A DNA stretch of 40,283 bases. It comes from Clostridiales bacterium (GTDB taxonomy: Bacteria; Bacillota; Clostridia; Christensenellales; Borkfalkiaceae). The stretch is taken from contig SVHZ01000015.1 of assembly GCA_015055525.1 (NCBI GenBank), forward strand, positions 1 to 40,283, read 5' to 3'. Position numbers and translations under genes: made by a program. This document shows, one piece after another, positions 1 through 8,084 of the stretch; within the stretch, counting starts at the first letter, position 1, and the number at the start of each line of letters is the position of its first letter. Below the pieces are notes generated by a model that saw only the letters and a program-made list of their open reading frames with translations, was not told where the DNA came from and searched no databases.

Positions 1-90
1 ATGGAAATTATTAAAGACGGCGAAATGGACCAAGATTTAATAGTTCTTCCAAATGCTGTATTTAGCGTAAAAGCATCAATTAAAAAATAA
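1..90 (+). CDS. C-terminal end of an unidentified gene (partial)
   Basis: The first 29 codons of the window read open to a TAA at 88-90 and end in the residues VFSVKASIKK. An ATG sits at position 1, but nothing upstream is visible, so this is more likely the tail of a longer protein than a 29-residue gene. It is followed directly by a strong intrinsic terminator, which fits the end of a plus-strand transcription unit. The fragment is too short to assign a family. Confidence 0.45.
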   Translation: MEIIKDGEMDQDLIVLPNAVFSVKASIKK

Positions 91-96
91 TAATAA

Positions 97-127
97 ATCC
101 CGCAACGCAAGGTTGCGGGATTTTTTT
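97..127. terminator. Bidirectional intrinsic terminator
   Basis: A 10-bp perfect stem (ATCCCGCAAC at 97-106 with GTTGCGGGAT at 112-121) closes a 5-nt loop and runs into seven T on the plus strand. On the minus strand the 3' side is also T-rich. It lies between two convergent genes, the partial gene ending at 90 and mgtE ending at 133, and probably serves both. Confidence 0.85.
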
Positions 128-132
128 GTTTG

Positions 133-1563
133 TTAAATTATTCCTAAAATGTTAACGAGCATTAAGATTGATACGCCGTAATATACCATAACGGCAACCA
201 AGTCGTTAATCGTTGTGATAAGCGGTCCTGACGCAACGGCTGGGTCTATTCCTATCTTCTTGAAAAATATCGGAATTAAAGTTCCGTCAAGGCTTGCAAT
301 TATCATAGAGATGAGAAGTGATATGCCTATGCACGCCGAAACTGCAAATCCAGATACGCCGAATTCCGCTACGAAAGTGGGTTCGAAAAATTGAACGTAC
401 ACGCCGATAACTGCAAACGCAAGAGTTCCTACTATAAGCCCGTTCATAAAGCCAACCCTAAGTTCTTTGAAGATAAACTTAAACTTATCTTTCGCGGTAA
501 GTTCATCGTCACTTAAAACTCTTATCGTTACCGCCAAACTTTGAGTGCCTGCGTTACCGCTCATACCAAGGATTAAACTTTGGAAAGTGTAAAGTATTAT
601 AAGCGAAGCGGGAATTAAAGTTTGAAAACCTTGAATAACCGCTGCAATGCCTACGCCTAAAACGAGCAAAACTATAAGCCAAGGTATTCTCTTCGTGATA
701 CTTTTAAGCACGGGTTCGTCTAAATCTTCTTCAGACGTTAAACCTGCGAGTTTTGCGTAATCGTCACCAAGTTCTTCGTCAACCGCCTCAACGATATCTG
801 ACGCCGTGATTACACCTATTAAAACGTTGTTCTTGTTAAGAACGGGGATAGAGTCTTCTGAATAGTCTTTTAACTGCTCGATACACTCTGCGGTTGTTTC
901 TAAGGCGTAAACGTAGGGGTAGTTGGTCGTTATTATGTCTTCAAGCGGAGTTCCTTCACGCGCTAAGACCAAGTCTCTAAGTTCGATTGCACCGTAGAAA
1001 GTATCATCGTCGTCAACTGCGTAAATAGTTGAGATATTATCGTTATCCGCCGCCTGCTTTACGAGTGAGCGCATCGCTTGCTTGATGCTAAACGATTTTT
1101 TAACGGAAATAAAGTTGGTGGTCATACGGCTACCAATCATATCGTCTTCATACGAGTCGATAAGTTTAATGTCCGCTTGCGCTTCGGGTTCGATAAGTGT
1201 AATAATATCTTGCTTTTTGTCTTCAGGCAGTTCATCGAGTACGTCGATAGCGTCGTCAGCGTCCATTTCCTCAATAATGTCCGCCGCCTTTTCGTTATCA
1301 AGTTCCGTAATATACTCTTCAACGTCTTCAAGATAAGCAAATATATCAGAAACAGCCTCGTCACCTAAAATGCGGTAGAGTTTCTTACGTTCGTCCGTAT
1401 CGAGTAGGGGAATAACCGTTGCAATATCGTAATCGTGATATTCGCTAAGTTGTTCTCTGATTTCAGAATTTTTGCAATCACTCTTAATTATTTGTAAAAG
1501 TTCTTCTGAAAAGTCTGGTTTTTCAGGAACGATATTTAATTGTTCGTTTTCTTTAATATCCAT
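133..1563 (-). CDS. mgtE: Magnesium transporter MgtE
   Basis: Channel-type Mg2+ transporter of the inner membrane, 476 aa, a normal MgtE length. The first 130 or so residues form the acidic N domain (helical, rich in D and E). Residues of about 140-265 form the paired CBS domains, with the typical stretch VLIGVITASDIVEAV. Five hydrophobic segments follow from about residue 292 (starting near RIPWLIVLLVLG). The last carries the conserved TTINDL motif, whose Asp lines the Mg2+ path in the characterised Thermus protein. The cytosolic N and CBS domains are known to gate the pore by binding Mg2+. The start ATG is preceded by AGGAGGG. The upstream region holds a leader reading frame and a terminator, so expression is probably attenuated. 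Confidence 0.96.
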   Translation of the reverse strand: MDIKENEQLNIVPEKPDFSEELLQIIKSDCKNSEIREQLSEYHDYDIATVIPLLDTDERKKLYRILGDEAVSDIFAYLEDVEEYITELDNEKAADIIEEMDADDAIDVLDELPEDKKQDIITLIEPEAQADIKLIDSYEDDMIGSRMTTNFISVKKSFSIKQAMRSLVKQAADNDNISTIYAVDDDDTFYGAIELRDLVLAREGTPLEDIITTNYPYVYALETTAECIEQLKDYSEDSIPVLNKNNVLIGVITASDIVEAVDEELGDDYAKLAGLTSEEDLDEPVLKSITKRIPWLIVLLVLGVGIAAVIQGFQTLIPASLIILYTFQSLILGMSGNAGTQSLAVTIRVLSDDELTAKDKFKFIFKELRVGFMNGLIVGTLAFAVIGVYVQFFEPTFVAEFGVSGFAVSACIGISLLISMIIASLDGTLIPIFFKKIGIDPAVASGPLITTINDLVAVMVYYGVSILMLVNILGII

Positions 1564-1603
1564 AAATGCGCCCTCCTATAAACTAAAAGTAAATTTGGGG
1601 GAT

Positions 1604-1631
1604 AAAAAACCCCGAGCCAAACCGCTCGGGG
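1604..1631 (-). terminator. Intrinsic terminator in the mgtE leader
   Basis: Read on the minus strand, CCCCGAGC (1631-1624), a 6-nt loop and GCTCGGGG (1617-1610) form a perfect GC-rich 8-bp stem followed by six T. It lies between the mgtE promoter and the mgtE start codon, about 40 nt upstream of the latter. It must therefore be bypassed for mgtE to be made from that promoter, which is the geometry of an attenuator. Confidence 0.75.
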
Positions 1632-1665
1632 ATATTATATATAGATGCGCGCACGCACGTATATA

Positions 1666-1683
1666 CGCATTAGATATAATGCG
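1666..1683 (-). promoter_or_regulatory. Leader hairpin overlapping the end of the mgtE leader ORF
   Basis: CGCATTA and TAATGCG pair perfectly (7 bp) around a TATC loop. The stop codon of the small leader reading frame lies in this hairpin, so a ribosome finishing or stalling there would melt it. The 3' arm (ATGCG) can alternatively pair with a CGCAT a little downstream (about 1641-1649), so two structures compete before the terminator. Confidence 0.4.
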
Positions 1684-1744
1684 CCCAGAGATACGGTTTA
1701 GCCATAATATTAAGTTTGCAACTTCGCGGGTTACCGTCAGCCAT
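1670..1744 (-). CDS. Putative 24-aa leader peptide upstream of mgtE
   Basis: The frame starts at ATG (1744-1742), reads MADGNPRSCKL then NIMAKPYLWAHYI, and stops at TAA. It is preceded by AAAGGAGA with a 7-nt spacing, an excellent ribosome-binding site, and lies about 25 nt downstream of a good promoter. It contains an Asn-Pro and a Lys-Pro and ends inside a hairpin that is followed by a strong terminator. This matches the layout of leader-peptide attenuators; mgtL in enterobacteria is a known proline-rich leader peptide of an Mg2+ transporter gene. No sequence family is recognised and translation is inferred only from the ribosome-binding site. Confidence 0.4.
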   Translation of the reverse strand: MADGNPRSCKLNIMAKPYLWAHYI

Positions 1745-1775
1745 ATCCGTTCTCCTTTGTGTTTCATTTGCTTTT

Positions 1776-1804
1776 AGTGTAGCACAATAAATGGCATTTT
1801 GCAA
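1776..1804 (-). promoter_or_regulatory. Promoter of the mgtE transcript
   Basis: Minus strand: -35 TTGCAA (1804-1799), 17-nt spacer, -10 TACACT (1781-1776). This sigma-A-type promoter would start RNA near 1769, giving a leader of about 200 nt before mgtE. It is divergent from the S10 promoter, whose -35 begins 46 nt away. Confidence 0.65.
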
Positions 1805-1849
1805 GTTATTTTTTTATCAAATTTTTTTTCGAAAACATAGTAAAAACAT

Positions 1850-1878
1850 TTGACAATACTTGAAAAATATATTATTAT
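1850..1878 (+). promoter_or_regulatory. Promoter of the S10-spc-alpha superoperon
   Basis: TTGACA (1850-1855), a 17-nt spacer and TATTAT (1873-1878) form a near-consensus sigma-A promoter. The expected start is near 1885, giving a leader of about 255 nt before rpsJ. No other comparably good promoter was seen inside the ribosomal protein cluster. Confidence 0.85.
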
Positions 1879-1884
1879 ATCTAC

Positions 1885-2141
1885 GCTGTGTTTATAGGGT
1901 TGATACGAAAAGTTACTTAAACTTTGCCTTTTAACGAATCCGGAAATCGTTAAAAATAGCAAGAAGATAATTTTCGTTGACAAATGTGAGGGTTTAACTC
2001 TTGCGACTAACCATGCCCAAGGTAGAATTATGTCATTCGCAGCAAAAAACACAGTAGCGGATGATTTTTTTATTGTTTAGGGTATGACACACACGGCAAT
2101 GTTGACTACATTAACAGTTAGTATAAAAAAGGAGTAAAATT
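1885..2141 (+). promoter_or_regulatory. S10 operon leader with two hairpins
   Basis: This untranslated leader contains a 9-bp perfect hairpin (TTTTAACGA 1929-1937 with TCGTTAAAA 1947-1955) and a later terminator-like hairpin (2033-2071, listed separately). In Escherichia coli the S10 leader is bound by L4, the product of the third gene, to attenuate the operon, and Bacillus also has a long leader. Whether L4 acts here is inference from position. The rpsJ ribosome-binding site AAGGAG ends the region. Confidence 0.5.
2033..2071 (+). terminator. Candidate attenuator terminator in the S10 leader
   Basis: TCATTCGC (2033-2040) pairs with GCGGATGA (2057-2064) over 8 bp with one G-T wobble, closing a 16-nt loop, and is followed by seven T. 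It lies about 150 nt after the predicted transcription start and 70 nt before rpsJ. It would terminate part of the transcripts unless an alternative structure or factor intervenes. The loop is long, so its strength is uncertain. Confidence 0.5.
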
Positions 2142-2441
2142 ATGGCAGGACAAAAAATTAGAATCAAGTTGGCTGCTTACGACCACAAGATGGTTGATCA
2201 AGCTACTGAAAGAATCGTTGAAACGATGAAGAAAGCAGGCGCTAAAATAAGCGGTCCTATCCCCCTTCCTACTGAAAAGGAAATCGTAACTATCTTACGT
2301 TCTCCTCATAAGTACAAGGATAGTAGAGAACAATTCGAAATAAGAACTCATAAGAGACTTATTGACGTTTACTCTACCAACGCTAAGATACTTGAAAGTA
2401 TTCACTTACCCGCTGGCGTAGACGTAAAAATTAAATTATAA
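2142..2441 (+). CDS. rpsJ: 30S ribosomal protein S10
   Basis: Small-subunit head protein that also acts as NusE in transcription antitermination. At 99 aa it is slightly shorter than the usual 102-105. The conserved features [12 protein letters not shown] at the N-terminus, the loop motif GPIPLPT, and the [10 protein letters not shown] region are all present. The ATG has an AAGGAG site 7 nt upstream. It is the first gene of the S10-spc-alpha cluster, so its translation follows the long regulated leader. Confidence 0.98.
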   Translation: MAGQKIRIKLAAYDHKMVDQATERIVETMKKAGAKISGPIPLPTEKEIVTILRSPHKYKDSREQFEIRTHKRLIDVYSTNAKILESIHLPAGVDVKIKL

Positions 2442-2498
2442 TCAAAAATTAAGAAACAATACGAGTAATCGTAAATAATTTGGAGGTGAACTTTATCG

Positions 2499-3131
2499 AT
2501 GAATAAAGCAATCATTGGAAGAAAATTAGGTATGACACAGGTCTTTTCCGCTGACGGAAAAGTAATCCCCGTAACCGTAGTAGAAGCAGGTCCGTGCCCG
2601 ATCGTTCAACTTAAAACTGTTGAAAAAGATGGCTACTCTGCAGTTAAACTCGGTTTCGACGAAGTAAAAGAGGCTACTCTTAACAAGCCTGAAGCAGGTC
2701 AATTCAAAAAAGCAGGCGTTGCTTGCCAAAGAATTTTGAAAGAATTTAGATTTGACGATACTTCTGCTTACGAAGTAGGCAAAAACGTAACCGTTGAAGT
2801 TTTCCAAGAAGGCGACAAGGTTGACGTTGCAGGTACTTCTAAAGGTCACGGTTTCGCAGGCGTTATTAAAAGATGGAATCAACACAGACTTAAGATGACG
2901 CACGGTACTGGTCCCGTTCACAGAGAAGTTGGTTCAATGGGTTCAATCAGCGATCCGTCAAGAGTATTCAAGAACAAGCACATGCCCGGTCACTACGGTA
3001 GCGAAAAAGTAACCGTACAAAACCTTGAAATCGTGAAAGTCGACACGGCGAGAAACGCACTTTTAATTAAGGGCGCTATTCCCGGGGCAGTAGGTGGTAT
3101 CGTTACGATATCTAAGAGCGTTAAGGCTTAA
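2499..3131 (+). CDS. rplC: 50S ribosomal protein L3
   Basis: An early assembly protein of the large subunit whose long loop reaches toward the peptidyl transferase centre. At 210 aa it is full length. It starts with the signature [12 protein letters not shown] and contains the conserved loop segment [16 protein letters not shown] around residues 133-148. GGAGGTGA precedes the ATG. It lies 57 nt after rpsJ and 11 nt before rplD. Confidence 0.98.
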   Translation: MNKAIIGRKLGMTQVFSADGKVIPVTVVEAGPCPIVQLKTVEKDGYSAVKLGFDEVKEATLNKPEAGQFKKAGVACQRILKEFRFDDTSAYEVGKNVTVEVFQEGDKVDVAGTSKGHGFAGVIKRWNQHRLKMTHGTGPVHREVGSMGSISDPSRVFKNKHMPGHYGSEKVTVQNLEIVKVDTARNALLIKGAIPGAVGGIVTISKSVKA

Positions 3132-3142
3132 AGGAGACAATT

Positions 3143-3781
3143 ATGCCAAGTATTAAAGTTTATAATATGAAGGGCCAAGAAACTGGCACTATGGAATTAG
3201 GCGTAAATTTTGAAGTTGCCTACAACGAAGCGTTAATTCATCAGGCAGTTGTTACTCGTCTTGCTAACGAACGCCAAGGAACTAAGAGTTCTTTAACTAG
3301 ATCTGAAGTTCGTGGTGGTGGTAAAAAGCCTTACAGACAAAAGGGTACTGGTAGCGCTCGTCAAGGTTCTACTAGAGCACCTCAATGGATTAAGGGTGGC
3401 GTAGTATTCGCACCTAAGTCAAGAGACTTCTCTAAGAAGATGAACAGAAAGGCTAAATACGCTGCGTTCTTAAGCGCACTTTCTAAGAAAGTTGCAGACG
3501 AACAATTATACGTTATCGACGAAATTGCTGTTGAAAACGGCAAGACCAAAGAAATGGTAGCGTTCCTTGATGCGTTCAAGTTTGATAAGACCGTTTTAAT
3601 GGTAATGGCAAACGACGACGTTAAGGTAATTAGAGCAGCGGCTAACATTCCTACGCTCAGCACTATTCATTGTGACTTAGTAAGCACTTACGACGTTGTT
3701 AAAAACGCAGTAGTAGTTATGGCTAAAGAAGCCGTTGAAGCGTTCATCTGCGTTGAAGAACAAGAGGAGGTTCAAGAATAA
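3143..3781 (+). CDS. rplD: 50S ribosomal protein L4
   Basis: A large-subunit protein whose extended internal loop lines the peptide exit tunnel. The loop is seen here as the basic, glycine-rich stretch [19 protein letters not shown], followed by [11 protein letters not shown]. At 212 aa it is slightly longer than average, with a short acidic C-terminal tail (EEQEEVQE). In E. coli L4 is the autogenous repressor of the S10 operon, so the leader at 1885-2141 is its candidate target. Its TAA overlaps the ATG of rplW by one base (TAATG), indicating translational coupling. Confidence 0.98.
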   Translation: MPSIKVYNMKGQETGTMELGVNFEVAYNEALIHQAVVTRLANERQGTKSSLTRSEVRGGGKKPYRQKGTGSARQGSTRAPQWIKGGVVFAPKSRDFSKKMNRKAKYAAFLSALSKKVADEQLYVIDEIAVENGKTKEMVAFLDAFKFDKTVLMVMANDDVKVIRAAANIPTLSTIHCDLVSTYDVVKNAVVVMAKEAVEAFICVEEQEEVQE

Positions 3782-4071
3782 TGAAAGAAAGAGATATTAT
3801 TATCAGACCTCTTTTAACTGAAAAGAGTTACTCTGAAATCGCAAACAAAAAATACGTTTTCGTAGTAGATAAGAGAGCAAACAAAACTGAAATCAAACTT
3901 GCTATCGAAAAACTTTTCGACGTTAAGGTTGATTCGGTTAACACCGCTAACTGCCGTGGTAAACTTAAAAGAATGGGTAGAAACGAAGGTTACACTCCTT
4001 CTTACAAGAAAGCTATCGTTCAACTTAAGGCAGACAGCAAGGGTATCGAGTTCTTTGACTCGTTAGCCTAA
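3781..4071 (+). CDS. rplW: 50S ribosomal protein L23
   Basis: A tunnel-exit protein that docks trigger factor and the signal recognition particle. It is 96 aa, normal for bacteria. Family features are the N-terminal [11 protein letters not shown], the central [21 protein letters not shown], and the basic segment [18 protein letters not shown]. The start overlaps the rplD stop by one base. An AGAGGAGG site lies inside the end of rplD. Confidence 0.98.
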   Translation: MKERDIIIRPLLTEKSYSEIANKKYVFVVDKRANKTEIKLAIEKLFDVKVDSVNTANCRGKLKRMGRNEGYTPSYKKAIVQLKADSKGIEFFDSLA

Positions 4072-4089
4072 TTGATGGAGGATTAAAAA

Positions 4090-4917
4090 ATGGGTATTAA
4101 AAGATATAAGCCTACATCGGCTGCGCGTCGTTTTATGACCGTAAGTTCTTTTGAAGAAATTACGTGCACCACTCCTGAAAGATCTTTACTTGAAGATCAA
4201 AGACATACAGGTGGTAGAAACGCGCAAGGTAAAATTACCGTTAGACACCAAGGTGGCGGAAACAGAAGAAAATACCGTATTATTGACTTTAAGAGAAATA
4301 AAGACGGTATCGTTGCTACCGTAAAGACTATTGAATACGATCCTAACAGATCTGCAAATATCGCTTTACTTTGCTATGCAGACGGCGAAAAGAGATATAT
4401 TCTTGCTCCCGTAGGTTTAAGCGTTGGCGATAAGCTCCTCAGCGGTGCAAATGCAGACATTAAGCCGGGTAACGCACTCGCTATTGAAAATATCCCTGTT
4501 GGTACTATGATTCACAACATCGAACTTCAACCGGGTAAAGGCGGTCAGCTCGTTAGAGCGGCAGGCGTTGCGGCTCAACTTATGGCAAAAGACGAAAAGT
4601 ACGCTCAAATCAAAATGCCTAGTGGCGAAATGCGTCTTATTCTTATTAAGTGTAAGGCAACTATCGGCCAAGTTGGTAACCTTGATCACGAAATTATCAG
4701 AATTGGTAAAGCGGGTAAGGTTAGACACATGGGTATTAGACCTACCGTTCGTGGTTCAGTTATGAACCCATGCGATCACCCGCACGGTGGTGGTGAAGGT
4801 AGAGCGCCTATCGGTAGATCTGGTCCTGTTACTCCTTGGGGTAAACCTGCTCTTGGTTACAAGACTAGAAAGAAGAAAAATAGAACTGATAAGTTCATTT
4901 TGAAGAGAGTTAACTGA
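4090..4917 (+). CDS. rplB: 50S ribosomal protein L2
   Basis: A core large-subunit protein needed for subunit joining and close to the peptidyl transferase centre. It is 275 aa, full length. The N-terminal [11 protein letters not shown], the RNA-binding region [15 protein letters not shown], and the highly conserved C-terminal motif [19 protein letters not shown], with its essential histidine, are all present. GATGGAGG precedes the ATG. It is followed 15 nt later by rpsS. Confidence 0.98.
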   Translation: MGIKRYKPTSAARRFMTVSSFEEITCTTPERSLLEDQRHTGGRNAQGKITVRHQGGGNRRKYRIIDFKRNKDGIVATVKTIEYDPNRSANIALLCYADGEKRYILAPVGLSVGDKLLSGANADIKPGNALAIENIPVGTMIHNIELQPGKGGQLVRAAGVAAQLMAKDEKYAQIKMPSGEMRLILIKCKATIGQVGNLDHEIIRIGKAGKVRHMGIRPTVRGSVMNPCDHPHGGGEGRAPIGRSGPVTPWGKPALGYKTRKKKNRTDKFILKRVN

Positions 4918-4932
4918 CGGGAGGAACGATAA

Positions 4933-5211
4933 ATGAGTAGAAGTGTTAAAAAAGGACCTTACGTCCAAGAAAGATTATTAAAAAGAGTAGAAGCTCTTAA
5001 CGCAGAAAACAAAAAAACCGTTCTTAAAACCTGGTCGAGAGCGTCAACTATATTCCCGCAAATGGTAGGTCACACTATCGCGGTTCACGATGGTAGAAAG
5101 CACGTTCCCGTGTATATTACTGAAGATATGGTTGGTTGTAAACTCGGTGAATTCGCTCCCACAAGAACGTTCAAGGGCCACGCAGGCGCTAAGACGACGG
5201 GCGGAAGATAA
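4933..5211 (+). CDS. rpsS: 30S ribosomal protein S19
   Basis: A head protein of the small subunit that contacts the A-site finger and S13. It is 92 aa, standard length. It opens with [11 protein letters not shown] and carries the conserved [21 protein letters not shown] and [16 protein letters not shown] segments. The site GGGAGGA lies 8 nt upstream of the ATG. Confidence 0.98.
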   Translation: MSRSVKKGPYVQERLLKRVEALNAENKKTVLKTWSRASTIFPQMVGHTIAVHDGRKHVPVYITEDMVGCKLGEFAPTRTFKGHAGAKTTGGR

Positions 5212-5222
5212 GGAGAATCAAT

Positions 5223-5612
5223 ATGGCTAAGAATATGAAATTAAAAACTCAACGTATTGAAGAAAATAAAGATAGACGTCCTAGAGCTACGGCTAAGTTT
5301 ATCAGAATTTCTCCTTACAAAGTAAGAGTTGTACTTGATATTATTAGAGGCAAGAGCGTTAACGACGCTATCGCTATTTTAGAAAACACTAACAAAGCTG
5401 GCGCAGAACCTATTAAAAAGGTTGTATTATCTGCAGCTGCAAACGCTGAAAACAATCTCGGTATGAACAGAGATGATCTTAAAGTTGCAGTAGCGTATGC
5501 TGATATGGGCCCCACTCTTAAGAGAATGAGACCTATGGCACACGGCAGAGCGTTCAGAATTTTGAAACGTACCAGCCACATCACGATTGTTCTTGATGTA
5601 ATGGCTAAGTAA
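5223..5612 (+). CDS. rplV: 50S ribosomal protein L22
   Basis: A tunnel-constriction protein of the large subunit. At 129 aa it is about 16-19 residues longer than the usual 110-113. The extra length is a charged N-terminal stretch ([19 protein letters not shown]) ahead of the family start [16 protein letters not shown]. The beta-hairpin that reaches the tunnel is intact ([20 protein letters not shown]). The ribosome-binding site AAGGAGA lies before this first ATG, so the extension appears genuine. Confidence 0.97.
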   Translation: MAKNMKLKTQRIEENKDRRPRATAKFIRISPYKVRVVLDIIRGKSVNDAIAILENTNKAGAEPIKKVVLSAAANAENNLGMNRDDLKVAVAYADMGPTLKRMRPMAHGRAFRILKRTSHITIVLDVMAK

Positions 5613-5625
5613 GTAGGAGGAAGAT

Positions 5626-6288
5626 ATGGGACAGAAAGTAAATCCGCACGGCTTAAGAGTCGGCGTTATTAAAGATTGGGATACTCAATGGTATGCTGAT
5701 AAAAAGGCTTTCTCTGTTAATCTTAAAGAAGATTACGAATTAAGAAAGTATATCAAAGCCACCTACTACCAAGCTGCAGTTTCTTCAGTAAAAATTGAAA
5801 GAGCCGCTAATAAGGTTTCTATCACTATCTTTACTGCAAGACCTGGCGTATTAATCGGTAAAGCAGGTGCTGAAATCGAAGTAATGAAGAAAAACCTTGC
5901 AAAACTTGCAAAGGGTAAACAAATTGCTATCAATATCGTAGAAGTTAAGAAACCTGACAGCGACGCTCAATTAGTTGCTGAAGGCGTAGCCGCTCAACTT
6001 GAAAAGAGAGCTTCTTTCAGAAGATCAATGAAACAAGCGATTTCAAGAGCAATGAGACTTGGTGTTAAAGGTATCAAGATTATGGTTAGCGGTAGACTTG
6101 ACGGTGCAGAAATCGCACGTTCTGAACAATATCACGAAGGTTCAATTCCCCTTCAAACGCTCCGCGCTGATATTGACTACGGTTTTGCTGAAGCACACAC
6201 CACTTTCGGTATTATCGGTATTAAAGTATGGATATACAAAGGTGAAGTGCTTGGAGGAAAGAAGACTACTGAAGGAGGCGAAGCTTAA
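5626..6288 (+). CDS. rpsC: 30S ribosomal protein S3
   Basis: An mRNA-entry protein of the small subunit with helicase activity in the assembled ribosome. It is 220 aa. It begins [14 protein letters not shown]; the KH-domain GXXG region reads [14 protein letters not shown] near residue 80. The C-terminal domain contains the conserved [29 protein letters not shown] precedes the ATG. Only 2 nt separate it from rplP. Confidence 0.98.
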   Translation: MGQKVNPHGLRVGVIKDWDTQWYADKKAFSVNLKEDYELRKYIKATYYQAAVSSVKIERAANKVSITIFTARPGVLIGKAGAEIEVMKKNLAKLAKGKQIAINIVEVKKPDSDAQLVAEGVAAQLEKRASFRRSMKQAISRAMRLGVKGIKIMVSGRLDGAEIARSEQYHEGSIPLQTLRADIDYGFAEAHTTFGIIGIKVWIYKGEVLGGKKTTEGGEA

Positions 6289-6290
6289 TT

Positions 6291-6719
6291 ATGTTGATGC
6301 CTAAAAGAGTTAAAAGAAGAAGAGTGCATCGCGGTAGAATGACTGGTAAGGCAAACAAGGGTAACACTATTGCTTACGGTCAATACGGTCTTGTTGCATT
6401 AGAACCTGCTTGGATTACTTCCAATCAGATCGAAGCAGCGCGTATCGCAATGACGAGATTTATTAAACGTGGTGGTAAGGTATGGATTGACATATTCCCC
6501 CACAAACCTATAACTCAGAAACCTGCTGAAACCAGAATGGGTTCAGGTAAAGGTTCAGTTGAATACTGGGTTGCAGTAGTAAAACCGGGTAGAGTAATGT
6601 TCGAAATGTCCGGTGTTGACGAAAGCGTTGCAAGAGAAGCAATGCGTCTTGCGGGTCACAAATTACCTGTAAAGACTAAGTTCGTCGTTAAAGAAAGTCA
6701 AGAAGGCGGTGAAGGTTAA
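6291..6719 (+). CDS. rplP: 50S ribosomal protein L16
   Basis: A large-subunit protein near the A site. It is 142 aa. The start [17 protein letters not shown] matches the usual MLxPKR opening, so the first of the two close ATGs (6291 rather than 6297) is kept. The conserved core [16 protein letters not shown]-type segment (here [18 protein letters not shown]) is present. AAGGAGG lies inside the end of rpsC. The stop codon overlaps the ATG of rpmC by one base (TAATG). Confidence 0.97.
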   Translation: MLMPKRVKRRRVHRGRMTGKANKGNTIAYGQYGLVALEPAWITSNQIEAARIAMTRFIKRGGKVWIDIFPHKPITQKPAETRMGSGKGSVEYWVAVVKPGRVMFEMSGVDESVAREAMRLAGHKLPVKTKFVVKESQEGGEG

Positions 6720-6916
6720 TGAAAGCAAAAGAAGTAAGAGAAATGACTAACGATGAGTTAGTTTCAAAACTCGCATCCTTGAAGGAAGAATTATTTAACC
6801 TTCGTTTCCGTCATGCAACTAATCAACTTGAAAATCCTAACGTTATTAGTAGCGTAAAAAAGGATATTGCAAGAGTTAAAACGGAAATCCGTGAAAGAGA
6901 AATCAAAAAGGCGTAA
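6719..6916 (+). CDS. rpmC: 50S ribosomal protein L29
   Basis: A small two-helix protein at the tunnel exit next to L23. It is 65 aa. The family pattern is present: [10 protein letters not shown], then the [20 protein letters not shown] region and the C-terminal [17 protein letters not shown] helix. Translation is coupled to rplP through a one-base overlap of stop and start codons; the rplP end carries GGCGGTGAAGG as a possible Shine-Dalgarno sequence. Confidence 0.97.
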   Translation: MKAKEVREMTNDELVSKLASLKEELFNLRFRHATNQLENPNVISSVKKDIARVKTEIREREIKKA

Positions 6917-6930
6917 CGGAGGAGAGTTTT

Positions 6931-7185
6931 ATGGAAAGAAATTTAAGAAAAGAAAGAGTGGGTATCGTAGTTTCTGACAAAATGGATAAAACCGTTGTTG
7001 TTGAAGTTACCGATAAGAGAAAACACCCTCTTTACAAGAAAACTATTACAAAAACTATTAAGTTCAAAGCTCACGACGAAAACAACGAATGCGGTATCGG
7101 CGATAAAGTAAGAATCGTTGAAACTAGAAAACTTTCTAAGACTAAAAACTGGAGAGTTTCTGAAATCGTCGAAAAGGCTAAGTAA
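6931..7185 (+). CDS. rpsQ: 30S ribosomal protein S17
   Basis: A primary 16S rRNA-binding protein of the small-subunit body with an OB fold. It is 84 aa. It opens with [20 protein letters not shown] and contains [30 protein letters not shown] and the closing [18 protein letters not shown], all typical. GGAGGAGA lies before the ATG. Confidence 0.98.
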   Translation: MERNLRKERVGIVVSDKMDKTVVVEVTDKRKHPLYKKTITKTIKFKAHDENNECGIGDKVRIVETRKLSKTKNWRVSEIVEKAK

Positions 7186-7202
7186 GACGGGAGGAGACGA
7201 AA

Positions 7203-7571
7203 ATGATTCAACCACAAACAAGATTAAAAGTTGCGGACAACTCAGGCGCAAAAGAAATTATGTGTATTAGAGTTTTAGGCGGTTCTTTCAGAAGATGTGG
7301 TAACATTGGTGACGTTATCGTTGCGAGTGTTAAAACGGCTAACCCCGGTGGCGCAGTTAAGAAAGGTGACGTTGTTAAAGCGGTTATCGTAAGAAGCGCT
7401 AAAGGTCTTCGTAGAGCAGACGGAACACACATTAAGTTCGATGATAACGCAGCAGTTATTATCGATAACAACAAGCAACCGAGAGGAACTCGTATTTTCG
7501 GACCGGTAGCAAGAGAACTTCGTGAAAGAGAATTCGTTAAAATAATTTCTCTCGCACCAGAAGTACTGTAA
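7203..7571 (+). CDS. rplN: 50S ribosomal protein L14
   Basis: An intersubunit-bridge protein that is also the docking site of the silencing factor RsfS. It is 122 aa, the exact usual length. It begins [18 protein letters not shown], with the conserved [16 protein letters not shown] and [13 protein letters not shown] motifs. GGAGGAGA precedes the ATG. Confidence 0.98.
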   Translation: MIQPQTRLKVADNSGAKEIMCIRVLGGSFRRCGNIGDVIVASVKTANPGGAVKKGDVVKAVIVRSAKGLRRADGTHIKFDDNAAVIIDNNKQPRGTRIFGPVARELREREFVKIISLAPEVL

Positions 7572-7584
7572 GAAGGAGATTGTT

Positions 7585-8064
7585 ATGAAAGTTAAGAAAA
7601 ACGATAACGTAGTAGTTCTTACGGGTAAAGATAAAAAGAAAACGGGTAAAGTTATTGAAGTTATGCCTAAGTTAAACAAAGTTGTTGTTGAAGGCGTAAA
7701 CGTTCAAACAAAGAGCAAAAAAGCCCGTTCTGCACAAGAAACTAGCCAATTCGTTAAGAAAGAAGGTCCTATCGATGCGTCTAACGTACTCGTAATTTGC
7801 CCTGTTTGCAATAAGGCAACTAGAGTTGCTCATGCAGAAGTTGACGGTAAAAAGGTTAGAGTATGCAAAAAGTGCAACGCACCTCTTGACGGCAAGTTTG
7901 AAAAAGCTAGCAAAAACGCCGTAAAAGAAGAAGCGCCCAAAAAGAAAGCTACCAAGAAAAAGAAAACCGAAAACGTTGAAGAAACGGAAGTAAAAGAAGT
8001 TAAAAAGACTTCTACGAGAAAAAAAGCCGTAAAAACTGAACCGGCTGAAGCTGAAAACGCTTAA
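7585..8064 (+). CDS. rplX: 50S ribosomal protein L24 with a long charged tail
   Basis: An assembly initiator of the large subunit. The first 105 or so residues are a normal L24: a KOW motif near the start ([18 protein letters not shown]), then a zinc-finger-like pair CPVC and CKKC around residues 72-99. The remaining 50 or so residues are a low-complexity tail of Lys, Glu, Ala and Thr that ordinary L24 (about 103-105 aa) lacks. The tail is in frame with no sign of frameshift and ends in TAA just before the rplE ribosome-binding site. It is probably disordered and its role is unknown. Confidence 0.95.
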   Translation: MKVKKNDNVVVLTGKDKKKTGKVIEVMPKLNKVVVEGVNVQTKSKKARSAQETSQFVKKEGPIDASNVLVICPVCNKATRVAHAEVDGKKVRVCKKCNAPLDGKFEKASKNAVKEEAPKKKATKKKKTENVEETEVKEVKKTSTRKKAVKTEPAEAENA

Positions 8065-8084
8065 AAATTCAAGGAGAACTAATT

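Noticed and set aside
1078-1368. Plus-strand reading frames inside mgtE and many minus-strand frames across the ribosomal cluster
   Set aside because: They are shadows of well-supported genes, lack ribosome-binding sites and show no recognisable protein motifs.
1563-1769. M-box (ykoK) magnesium riboswitch upstream of mgtE
   Set aside because: The leader is short and I could not find the conserved M-box core; the small reading frame and terminator explain the space better.
1904-2080. A 58-codon stop-free frame in the S10 leader ending at TAG (2078-2080)
   Set aside because: It has no in-frame start codon until an ATG at 2030 without a ribosome-binding site, and it overlaps the leader hairpins. 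Probably chance.
2102-2127. Second promoter just before rpsJ (TTGACT and TATAAA)
   Set aside because: The spacer is only 14 nt, too short for a functional sigma-A promoter.
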